DNA of 5,334 bases from an uncultured Oscillospiraceae bacterium. Its GTDB lineage: Bacteria; Bacillota; Clostridia; Oscillospirales; Acutalibacteraceae. The notes under the pieces were generated by a model. That model did no database searches and was not told where the DNA came from. It saw nothing but the letters and a program-made list of their open reading frames with translations. The position numbers and the translations under genes are program-made. The stretch spans positions 1-5,334 of the forward strand of contig CABUYS010000094.1 in assembly GCA_902495835.1 (NCBI GenBank), written 5' to 3'. This document shows positions 1 through 5,040 of the stretch, in pieces. Each line of letters starts with the position of its first letter. Position 1 is the stretch's first letter.

Positions 1-235
1 CAACGAATATGCTATTTAAAAGACAGATTAAAAAGTGATGGGTCTTAAAAATGGCAGCAAAGTTATAGCAGTGGCGTGCGTTCCGAGAGATGATTCAGAA
101 GAAAAATCAGACATTTCAAATCTCGAAGATTCAGAATCGAAAACAGAAGAAACTTCAAATTTTACTGATAATCCAATGGAAAACGAAGAAATAAATTCAG
201 ATTTTACTTCTAACAATAATCCGACAGAAGCCTAA
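1..235 (+). pseudogene. Decayed gyrA-like 3' end, copy 1
   Basis: Read in the frame of position 2, this gives NEYAI*KTD*KVMGLKNG followed by SKVIAVACVPRDD and an acidic Ser/Glu/Asp-rich tail ending in TAA at 233-235. The segment resembles the last blade of the GyrA C-terminal beta-propeller (pattern GVKVM.L..GSKVIAVA) plus the acidic tail found in many clostridial GyrA proteins; this is recognition from memory, not a search. In-frame TAA codons at 17-19 and 29-31 interrupt it. A GTG/ATG at 35/38 could open a 66-codon ORF, but no Shine-Dalgarno sequence precedes it, so I do not call a gene. It is 95% identical over 151 bp to copy 2 at 430-580. The intact gene probably lies just left of the window. 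The alternative is the end of some other protein with a similar beta-strand repeat. Confidence 0.55.
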
Positions 236-380
236 GGAGAAATTTTAAATTCTACGGACAGCCCTAATGATAATCAATCAGAATTCAAAGAATAATCTTC
301 AAGCTCTACTAATAACCCGTCAAAAAGCGAAGAATAAAATTTAGAGTCTACTGATAATCCAACAAAAATTGAAGGGTAAA
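152..380 (+). repeat. 42-bp minisatellite, array 1, with in-frame TAA at unit ends
   Basis: This array continues the acidic tail of gyrA-like copy 1. Units encode variants of LNSTDNPxExEE (14 codons). In one continuous frame the stops fall at 233-235, 293-295, 335-337 and 377-379, so the last three are exactly 42 nt apart. The units before 233 read as sense codons (for example FTDNPMENEE). Everything after 233 cannot be translated from this frame and probably behaves as 3' untranslated or inert DNA. The stretch around 240-360 recurs, diverged, in array 2 at about 950-1070. Confidence 0.7.
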
Positions 381-388
381 ATTCGTAG

Positions 389-408
389 CCGACGCATTTT
401 TGCGTCGG
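389..408 (+). terminator. Hairpin terminator after array 1
   Basis: Perfect 8-bp stem CCGACGCA/TGCGTCGG with a TTTT loop, followed by a T/G-rich tract. It lies 9 bp after the last TAA of array 1 and fits an intrinsic terminator for the gene whose tail was duplicated, though the 3' U-tract is weak. A related hairpin ends array 2 at 1327-1344. Confidence 0.65.
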
Positions 409-429
409 TATTTGTGTGTGAAAATATTT

Positions 430-622
430 CAACGAATATGCTATTTAAAAGACAGATTAAAAAGTGATGGGTCTTAAAAATGGCAGCAAAGTTATAGCAG
501 TGGCGTGCGTTCCGAGAGATGATTTGGAAGAAAAATCAGATATTTCAAATTTTGAAGATGCAGAATCGGAAACAGAAGAAGAAAATTTGAATTCTATCGA
601 TGACGGGATTGAACCCGAGTAA
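430..622 (+). pseudogene. Decayed gyrA-like 3' end, copy 2
   Basis: Positions 430-524 match 1-95 without a mismatch, and 430-580 match 1-151 with seven mismatches (offset 429). The same two in-frame TAA codons are present upstream of the KVMGLKNG stretch, so they predate the duplication. The acidic tail then diverges (EENLNSIDDGIEPE) and stops at TAA 620-622, giving a 52-codon open stretch from GTG 464. There is no ribosome binding site. Copies 1 and 2 are direct tandem repeats; the near-perfect 95 bp implies a recent duplication or gene conversion, while the minisatellite parts behind them have diverged in length. The gyrA identity is moderate, but the tandem repeat itself is certain. Confidence 0.6.
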
Positions 623-1320
623 GAAAATTTTGACCCTAGTAATTCAACAGAGTTAAAAAAGAAACTTTAAATTCCACTGATAACCCCATAGAAGTCAAAG
701 AGTAAAATTCAAATTTTGCCAATAACCTGACTGAAACCGAGGAAAAAAATTTGGGTTCTAATAATAATCAATAGGAAGTCTGAGGAAAAACTTCAGATTT
801 TACAAATGACTTTGAAAAACCACAGAGAATAATTCGATTTCTGATAGTAATCAGGTAGAAATCAAAAAAACTTCAAAATTTACTAATATCTCTGCGGAGT
901 TCGAAAAAAATTTCAAATTCCAACTATAACTTGTTAGAAAACTAAAAATAAAATTTAAATTCTACGAATAGCCTTAATGATAATCAATCAGAAGTCAAAG
1001 AATAAGCTTCAGATTCTGCTGATAGCCTGTCAAAAAATGAAAAATAAACTTTAATTTCTACGGACAATTTGTCAGAAAATGAATAAGTAAATTCAGAAAG
1101 TTTATTTTTTTCACATTTAAATATCACAAAATCAACTTTCTTAAGTGTTAAAGTGCAGATTCTGCCGGTAATTCAACAAAATTCTAGAAATAAAATTTGG
1201 ATTCTAATAAATTAATAGAGATCAAAGAATAAATTTGAGATTCTACCAATAATTCGACAGAAACCGAAGAAGAAATTTTAAATTCTACTGATAACCCTGT
1301 AGAAGTCGAAGAGTAAATTT
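581..1320 (+). repeat. 42-bp minisatellite, array 2, longer and more decayed
   Basis: About 740 bp of degenerate copies of the same 42-bp unit, with indels that shift the frame (for example in the A-run near 655-662). Unit-ending TAA codons occur at 620-622, 703-705, 1003-1005, 1045-1047, 1230-1232 and 1314-1316. The pairs 1003/1045 and 1230/1314 are 42 and 84 nt apart, and the unit between the last two has GAA (1272-1274) where the others have TAA. The cleanest unit, ending at 1316, reads ILNSTDNPVEVEE-stop. About 1091-1155 is A+T-rich sequence that does not fit the unit. No gene is supported anywhere in this stretch. Confidence 0.7.
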
Positions 1321-1326
1321 TACAGC

Positions 1327-1344
1327 CGGCGCAAAAATGCGTCG
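1327..1344 (+). terminator. Hairpin terminator after array 2
   Basis: Stem CGGCGCA/TGCGTCG (7 bp, one G-U pair) with an AAAA loop, followed by a T-rich stretch. It sits 10 bp after the last TAA of array 2, in the same relative place as the hairpin at 389-408, so each gyrA-like unit carries its own terminator. The hairpin core is the reverse complement of the core in the first one. Confidence 0.55.
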
Positions 1345-1503
1345 ACATTTATGTATAAAAGTACCGCTTCATATTTGTTGATTAAGTGATGTAAAAATAA
1401 AAATTCGCTTTTAAAACGATATTTAAGTTATCGGCAATGTTTATCATACCGGGGCAAATTTGGAAAATTACGTTTAATTTTGCTGTTTTTTTAATTCATA
1501 AAG
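1345..1503. other. A+T-rich intergenic stretch without visible features
   Basis: I see no ORF, no tandem unit and no RNA gene here. Because rpmH often borders the replication origin, I looked for DnaA boxes of the form TTATCCACA on both strands and found none. The closest strings, near 1427-1450, begin with TTATC but do not match further. The first part, to about 1370, resembles the post-terminator spacer of the first gyrA-like unit (409-440). Confidence 0.5.
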
Positions 1504-1532
1504 TTGACATAAAAACAAATTTAGTTTATACT
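1504..1532 (+). promoter_or_regulatory. Sigma-A promoter of rpmH-rnpA-yidD
   Basis: TTGACA (1504-1509) and TATACT (1527-1532) are separated by 17 bp: a perfect -35 and a -10 with one mismatch. Transcription should start near 1538-1540, giving an rpmH leader of about 65 nt. This is the strongest promoter-like sequence in the window, as expected for a ribosomal-protein gene. Confidence 0.85.
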
Positions 1533-1604
1533 TAACTAGAGAAATTATAAAAGTATGAATCAAATACTTAAATATGATATTAAAACAGTCCGGGAGGGAT
1601 ACTA

Positions 1605-1739
1605 ATGCTTAGAACTTATCAGCCTAAAAAACTTCACAGAAAAAAAGAACACGGGTTCAGAAAAAGAATGTCTACCCGCAGTGGAATAAAGCTTCTCGCA
1701 CGCAGAAGAGCAAAAGGAAGAAAAAGATTAAGCTATTAA
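1605..1739 (+). CDS. rpmH: 50S ribosomal protein L34
   Basis: A 44-residue, strongly basic protein of the usual L34 length, a structural component of the large ribosomal subunit that binds 23S rRNA. The whole family pattern is visible: an RTYQPKK start, the central KKEHGFRKRM block (residues 13-22) and a C-terminal Arg/Lys run ending in GRKRLSY. ATG 1605 is preceded by GGGAGGG (1592-1598) with 6-nt spacing, a strong ribosome binding site. It is the first gene after the promoter at 1504-1532 and is followed by the hairpin at 1774-1804, so rpmH is probably transcribed in excess over rnpA. The order rpmH-rnpA-yidD-yidC-jag is standard in bacteria. Nothing unusual is seen in the protein. Confidence 0.98.
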   Translation: MLRTYQPKKLHRKKEHGFRKRMSTRSGIKLLARRRAKGRKRLSY

Positions 1740-1747
1740 TTAATCAG

Positions 1748-1804
1748 CGTCAAGCTAACAGTGAGTTTTTTAAAAATAAGACCTTGACGGGTCTTTATTT
1801 TTTT
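1748..1804 (+). terminator. Terminator/attenuator between rpmH and rnpA
   Basis: The core stem AAGACC/GGTCTT (1778-1783 with 1790-1795) has a 6-nt loop. It can be lengthened by A-T pairs across a one-base bulge and ends in TTTATTTTTTT. It should act as a partial terminator that lowers rnpA and yidD relative to rpmH. In addition, CGTCAAG (1748-1754) is perfectly complementary to CTTGACG (1783-1789), which is the hairpin loop plus one stem base, so an alternative pairing or a pseudoknot is possible. No second promoter for rnpA is evident. Confidence 0.7.
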
Positions 1805-1834
1805 GGAGAATTTGAAACAAGGATATGTACTTAG

Positions 1835-2170
1835 ATGAATAAAGATACTGTTATCAGAAAAAACCGCGAATTCAGACGCGCTTATTTAAAAGGTAAATCA
1901 GAAGTTTCTCCGAATTTGGTTACATACGTAATAAAAAACAGGTATAAAAAGAACAGAGTGGGAATAACAACGGGCAAAAAAATAGGAAACGCCGTTAAAC
2001 GAAACAGAGCCAGAAGAGTGATAAAATCAGCTTACTTCGAACTGCAGCAAAAGCTCAAACCCGGGTTTGACATAGTATTTGTAGGGAGAGCAAAAACTAC
2101 CGTTTCAAAGATGCAGATTGTAAAAAGCGAAATGGAAAGACAATTTTACAAGCTGGGAATTCTAAAATGA
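1835..2170 (+). CDS. rnpA: Ribonuclease P protein component
   Basis: A 111-residue basic protein of normal RnpA length. It binds the RNase P RNA and helps recognise pre-tRNA leaders during 5' maturation. Family hallmarks are the N-terminal RKNREFRRAYLKGKS (residues 8-22), then VGITTGKKIGNAVKRNR (42-58), which contains the RNR-box region with R56, R58, R60 and R61, and GFDIVFVGR near the C-terminal third. ATG 1835 follows an in-frame TAG at 1832-1834, so the frame cannot begin earlier. The likely Shine-Dalgarno is AAGGA (1819-1823), with a rather long 11-nt spacing. The stop overlaps the yidD start (ATGA, 2167-2170), implying translational coupling. Expression probably depends on read-through of the upstream hairpin. 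Confidence 0.97.
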   Translation: MNKDTVIRKNREFRRAYLKGKSEVSPNLVTYVIKNRYKKNRVGITTGKKIGNAVKRNRARRVIKSAYFELQQKLKPGFDIVFVGRAKTTVSKMQIVKSEMERQFYKLGILK

Positions 2171-2406
2171 AGAATTTGGTTAAAAATTTTGTGCTGAAGA
2201 GTATAGTGTTTTATCAAAAGTTTTTGTCTCCGATGAAAAAGCCTTGTTGTAGATTTGTTCCCACCTGCTCGGAGTATGCAAGAGTAGCTGTGGAACGCTT
2301 TGGAGTTTGTAAAGGGCTTTTCCTTGCATTTAAAAGAATTTTGCGCTGTAATCCTTTTTGCAAAGGAGGATGCGATTGCGTGCCTGAAAAAAATAAATTT
2401 AATTGA
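2167..2406 (+). CDS. yidD: YidD, membrane protein insertion efficiency factor
   Basis: A 79-residue, Cys- and Lys-rich protein of normal YidD length. YidD is a small membrane-associated factor that assists YidC-dependent insertion. The family pattern is complete: an amphipathic N-terminus (residues 4-20), YQKFLSP (16-22), CCRFVPTCSEYA (27-38), then KRILRCNPF (56-64), GGCDCVP (67-73). The usual family motif is GGYDPVP; here residue 69 is Cys and 71 is Cys, whereas all four decayed downstream copies still have Tyr at 69. It overlaps rnpA by 4 bp. In most relatives yidC follows directly; here about 920 bp of decayed yidD 3'-end copies intervene, so yidC is probably uncoupled from this transcript. 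Confidence 0.96.
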   Translation: MKNLVKNFVLKSIVFYQKFLSPMKKPCCRFVPTCSEYARVAVERFGVCKGLFLAFKRILRCNPFCKGGCDCVPEKNKFN

Positions 2407-2425
2407 TGTTAATACAAGTTTTTTG

Positions 2426-2434
2426 TGATAGAAT
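2426..2434 (+). promoter_or_regulatory. Extended -10-like element after yidD (first of five)
   Basis: TGATAGAAT fits TGn followed by a -10-like hexamer. The same element, as TGATAAAAT, recurs at 2573-2581, 2800-2808, 3046-3054 and 3272-3280 because it is part of the duplicated unit. No convincing -35 accompanies any copy. Only the last is placed to drive yidC. Each copy could be a promoter or merely A+T-rich spacer. Confidence 0.25.
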
Positions 2435-2468
2435 TTAACTTGTAGTTATAACAATGAAAGCGTTAAAG

Positions 2469-2553
2469 AGGGCTTTTACTTAAATTTTACACTGCAATCC
2501 TTTTTTGCAAAGGAAGGTACGATTTCGTGCCTGAGAAAAATAAATTTAACTGA
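2469..2553 (+). pseudogene. yidD 3'-end copy B (short, frameshifted)
   Basis: This matches yidD from about residue 49 to the stop, with an internal deletion at its left end. After the CNP codons it has six Ts where yidD has five, shifting the frame by +1. Past that point it would read CKGRYDFVPEKNKFN and TGA (2551-2553). It begins about 63 bp after the yidD stop, following a copy-like spacer. No start codon or ribosome binding site is associated with it. Confidence 0.85.
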
Positions 2554-2638
2554 TGTTAATACAGGTTTTTTGTGATAAAATCTAACTTAGAGTTATAGTG
2601 ATAAAAGCGTTAGAAATAGTTTTTCATTCTTAATCTTT

Positions 2639-2780
2639 TGCTCGAAATACGCAAGAGTAGTTTTAGAATACATCAGAGTTTGTAAAAGCATTTTCCTTGC
2701 GTTTAAAAGGATTTTACGCTGCAATCCTTTTTTGCAAAGGAAGGTACGATTTTGTACCCGAGAAGAATAAATTTAATTGA
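2639..2780 (+). pseudogene. yidD 3'-end copy C (frameshifted)
   Basis: Corresponds to yidD residues 34-79 (Cys-34 to the stop). Its first half differs from yidD and reads CSKYARVVLEYIRVCKSIFL; the second half carries the same extra T as copy B, so the frame breaks at CNPF. With that base ignored it ends GRYDFVPEKNKFN and TGA (2778-2780). The VLEYI.VCKSI signature is shared with copy E, not with yidD or copy D. No initiation signals are seen. Confidence 0.88.
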
Positions 2781-2854
2781 TGTTAATACAATTTTTTTGT
2801 GATAAAATTTAACTTGGAGTTATAGTGATAAAAGCGTTAGAAATAGTTTTTTAT

Positions 2855-2879
2855 TTGAGAGCATTATTTTAAATTTACT
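2855..2879 (+). pseudogene. Vestige of the yidC start
   Basis: TTG-AGA-GCA-TTA-TTT matches the true yidC start TTG-GGA-GCA-TTA-TTT at 3328-3342 except for one base, and is then stopped by TAA. The AAGGAG ribosome binding site of yidC is here AAATAG, so it cannot initiate well. It shows that the ancestral duplicated segment ran from within yidD into the first codons of yidC. Confidence 0.7.
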
Positions 2880-2885
2880 TTTATT

Positions 2886-3026
2886 TGCTCGAAGTATGTG
2901 AGAGTAGCCGTGGAACGCTTTGGGGTTTGTAAATGGCTTTTCCTTGCGGTTAAGAGAATTTTGCGTTGCAATCCTTTCTGTAAAGGAGGGTACGACTGCG
3001 TACCTGAGAAAAATAAATTTAACTGA
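2886..3026 (+). pseudogene. yidD 3'-end copy D (open frame)
   Basis: A 46-codon uninterrupted copy of yidD residues 34-79 plus the stop. It is 122/141 bases identical to yidD (19 differences). Only five residues change (E36K, A38V, G50W, F55V, C69Y) against 13 synonymous codon changes. The frame is open from 2859, but there is no plausible start: the only in-frame candidate is GTG 2898 without a Shine-Dalgarno, and the essential N-terminal third of YidD is missing. I call it a remnant, though its frame is conserved. Confidence 0.85.
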
Positions 3027-3111
3027 TGTTAATGTAAATCTTTTGTGATAAAATCTAACTTGGAGTTATAGTGATAAAAACGTTAGAAATAGTTTTTCAT
3101 TCTGAATCCTT

Positions 3112-3252
3112 TTCTTGAAGTACGCAAAATCAGTTTTAGAATACATCAAAGTTTGTAAAAGCATTTTCCTCACGTTTAAAAGGATTTTACGCTGCAATCC
3201 TTTCTGTAAAGGAGGGTACGACTGCGTACCTGAGAAAAATAAATTTAACTGA
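3112..3252 (+). pseudogene. yidD 3'-end copy E (open frame)
   Basis: Also 47 codons with an intact frame, aligning to yidD residues 34-79. The first 27 codons are of the diverged C type (VLEYIKVCKSI), while the last 20 codons are identical at every base to copy D. It lacks the N-terminal third and any start signal. The distance from copy D is 226 bp. Its spacer leads directly into the yidC ribosome binding site. Confidence 0.85.
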
Positions 3253-3271
3253 TGTTAATGTCAGTCTTTTG

Positions 3272-3280
3272 TGATAAAAT
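3272..3280 (+). promoter_or_regulatory. Possible extended -10 promoter of yidC
   Basis: TGATAAAAT (TGn plus TAAAAT) lies 47 bp before the yidC start and would give a leader of about 41 nt that includes the AAGGAG at 3314-3319. There is no recognisable -35. It is kept in all five spacer copies, but that is explained by duplication as well as by function. Confidence 0.3.
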
Positions 3281-3327
3281 TTAACTTGGAGTTACAACAA
3301 CAAAAACGTTAAAAAGGAGTTTTTAGT

Positions 3328-4245
3328 TTGGGAGCATTATTTAATTTTTTAAGCAGTATATCAGGTTATGTACTTTGGTTTTTCTTTGATGCGGTGAGCA
3401 ACTACGCTTTGGCGATTACTCTTTTCACATTGGTCTTTAATTTGATAATGATTCCGATGACAATTAAAAGTCAAAAAGCTTCTGCTAAAACTGCAAGGAT
3501 AAGTATGAAGCAGCAGGAACTTAAGAAAAAATATGAAAAAAATCCTAAAAAATACAACGAAGAAGCAGCTCTGCTTTATGAAAAAGAAGGAGTAAACCCC
3601 GTAGGCGGATGCCTTACGAGGCTTTTGCCACTTATAATTTTTATGGGAATCTATGGAACGGTTTCCAATCCGCTTGATAACACGCTGCATATACCTCATG
3701 AAAAAACAACTGCAGCGATTGAAGTTTTGAATACTACTCCGGAATTTGAGGGAAAGATTCCAAAAAGGTATGAACAGCTCTATTTGGTAAGACATTTTTC
3801 ATCCGTCAAAGATAAACTCACAATGTTTAATTCCGAAGAGCTTGCGGATATAGAGGAATACAGTTCGGGATTTAATTTTATGGGACTCGATCTTTTAGAT
3901 ACTCCCAAAGAATCCAATTTTTCTTCGATGCTTTGGATTATACCCGTACTTTGCTTTGTAAGTTCGGCTTTGGCTATGTACATAGGTCAAAAGGCGACAG
4001 GTGCACAAAATATGGCAGTAGGATGTTCGAAATACAGCTATTATCTTCCCTTTATATTTACGGCTTATGTTGCATATACCATTCCCGCGGCTGTAGGAAC
4101 TTACTGGATTGTCAACTCACTTTTGGGATTGGTTCAGACGCTTATATTAAATAAATTTTACAATACATACACAATAAATGCTCATGACGAAGCCGCAAGA
4201 TTTGCTCTTTTGAAAGTTCAAGAATCAGAAATTGAGGCCAAATAA
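3328..4245 (+). CDS. yidC: YidC/Oxa1 family membrane protein insertase
   Basis: A 305-residue insertase that places proteins into the cytoplasmic membrane alone or with SecYEG. It starts at TTG 3328: AAGGAG (3314-3319) is 8 nt upstream and an in-frame TAA at 3310-3312 excludes an earlier start. Hydrophobic segments fall at about 14-44, 95-116, 200-220 and 238-275, separated by a Lys-rich cytoplasmic loop (47-87). Family motifs are IPMTIKSQK (42-50), NPVGGCL (90-96), FNFMGLDL (182-189) and GTYWIVNSLLGLVQ (257-270). As in other Gram-positive-type YidC proteins, the large periplasmic domain of E. coli is absent; instead about 80 residues (117-197) lie outside. No lipobox is seen. Asn-38 occupies the place where a groove Arg is usual. 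It lies downstream of the yidD-copy array rather than next to yidD. Confidence 0.95.
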   Translation: MGALFNFLSSISGYVLWFFFDAVSNYALAITLFTLVFNLIMIPMTIKSQKASAKTARISMKQQELKKKYEKNPKKYNEEAALLYEKEGVNPVGGCLTRLLPLIIFMGIYGTVSNPLDNTLHIPHEKTTAAIEVLNTTPEFEGKIPKRYEQLYLVRHFSSVKDKLTMFNSEELADIEEYSSGFNFMGLDLLDTPKESNFSSMLWIIPVLCFVSSALAMYIGQKATGAQNMAVGCSKYSYYLPFIFTAYVAYTIPAAVGTYWIVNSLLGLVQTLILNKFYNTYTINAHDEAARFALLKVQESEIEAK

Positions 4246-4301
4246 AGTCTATTAGATTGTATTTAAATAATTGCACCGAATTTAGGATTAAACTTTAAAA
4301 A

Positions 4302-4331
4302 TTGGACAAATCTTGATATTTGATCTAGAAT
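4302..4331 (+). promoter_or_regulatory. Possible jag promoter in the yidC-jag gap
   Basis: TTGGAC (4302-4307) and TAGAAT (4326-4331) are 18 bp apart, which would give jag a short leader of its own. The 132-bp gap is longer than usual between yidC and jag, so an internal promoter is reasonable, but the match is only moderate and the region is A+T-rich. I see no terminator after yidC. Confidence 0.35.
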
Positions 4332-4377
4332 AATTCATATATTAAATGTTTTTTGCGTTTTGGGGGATTATATTTTT

Positions 4378-5034
4378 ATGATAAGTGAAGTATTCGTATC
4401 AGCCGAAACGATAGCTTTGGCTAAAGAAAAAGCTTGTAAAATGTTAGGTGTAACGGAAGATAAAGTTGAGTTTGAAATCAGACAGTTTCCGTCAAAGAAA
4501 GTTTTGGGTATGTTTGGCGGAAAATCCGCACAGATAAAGGCCACTTTGAAAAAGTCCGAAGCCGAGAAAGCTGTTGAATTTTTAAAAGAAATATTTTTCT
4601 ATATGGGACTTGAAAATCTTAGTGTTGAGATAGTAAGTTCAAATTCCGAAGAGTGCGAGCTGAAAATCGACGGAGACGGCGTCAGATATATACTAGGTCA
4701 TCACGGAGATACTCTCGACGCGCTTCAGTATATAGTGGGTTTGGCAGCGAATGAAAAAAATACCACAAAACCTTTTTGCAAAGTCCGCCTCGAAGCAGGA
4801 GACTACCGTGAAAAACGTAAGAAAACGCTTGAAGCGTTGGCTCAAACTCTTGCTAAAAGGGCTGTCAGTACAGGGAAAAAACAAAGCCTCGAGCCTATGA
4901 GAGCGTATGAAAGAAAGATAATACATACTTTCATAAGCACCTTAGACGGAGTAAAATCTTGGTCCGAGGGCGAGAATTCATCAAGGCATATAGTTGTTTC
5001 GCCTGTGCGCAGTGATAAGAAAACGATTGAATAA
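4378..5034 (+). CDS. jag: Jag/KhpB RNA-binding protein (Jag_N, KH, R3H)
   Basis: A 218-residue RNA-binding protein; homologues (KhpB, also EloR/Jag) work with KhpA and influence cell elongation and division. Domains in order: Jag_N (about 1-55, with the GMFGGKSA turn), a KH domain (about 78-145, loop GHHG at 107-110 followed by DTLDALQYIV), and a C-terminal R3H domain (about 148-208) with R179-x3-H183 in YERKIIH. I chose ATG 4378 over TTG 4360 because GGGGGA (4362-4367) sits 10 nt before the ATG, nothing resembles a ribosome binding site before the TTG, and Jag proteins normally begin close to this Met. It follows yidC, as in most Bacillota. Immediately after its stop lie decayed copies of its own 3' end. 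Confidence 0.95.
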   Translation: MISEVFVSAETIALAKEKACKMLGVTEDKVEFEIRQFPSKKVLGMFGGKSAQIKATLKKSEAEKAVEFLKEIFFYMGLENLSVEIVSSNSEECELKIDGDGVRYILGHHGDTLDALQYIVGLAANEKNTTKPFCKVRLEAGDYREKRKKTLEALAQTLAKRAVSTGKKQSLEPMRAYERKIIHTFISTLDGVKSWSEGENSSRHIVVSPVRSDKKTIE

Positions 5035-5040
5035 GCGTCT

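Noticed and set aside
35..235. 66-codon + strand ORF starting at GTG/ATG as a real small gene
   Set aside because: No ribosome binding site, and the reading continues upstream through stops as a gyrA-like end; the same head recurs at 464 with a different tail.
152..1320. Recoded TAA (alternative genetic code or programmed read-through) joining the minisatellite into a long protein
   Set aside because: rpmH, yidC and jag all end normally at TAA, and array 2 also contains frameshifts and TAG/TGA codons, so the array is not an open frame even if TAA were sense.
1345..1604. Replication origin next to rpmH
   Set aside because: No DnaA-box consensus and no cluster of near matches found on either strand.
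2266..3252. Diversity-generating retroelement with variable and template repeats at a gene 3' end
   Set aside because: Differences between copies are spread over all bases and mostly synonymous, not concentrated at adenines, and no reverse transcriptase is present in the window.
2407..3327. CRISPR array or insertion sequence
   Set aside because: Units are about 226-247 bp gene fragments without short constant repeats and unique spacers; no terminal inverted repeats, target duplications or transposase reading frame were seen.
3361..3983. Minus-strand ORFs of 144 and 67 codons inside yidC
   Set aside because: They lie wholly opposite a well-supported yidC gene and show no recognisable motifs; they are shadows of its codon composition.
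4360..4377. TTG 4360 as the jag start
   Set aside because: It has no upstream Shine-Dalgarno and would place the GGGGGA ribosome binding site inside the gene; ATG 4378 fits the family start.
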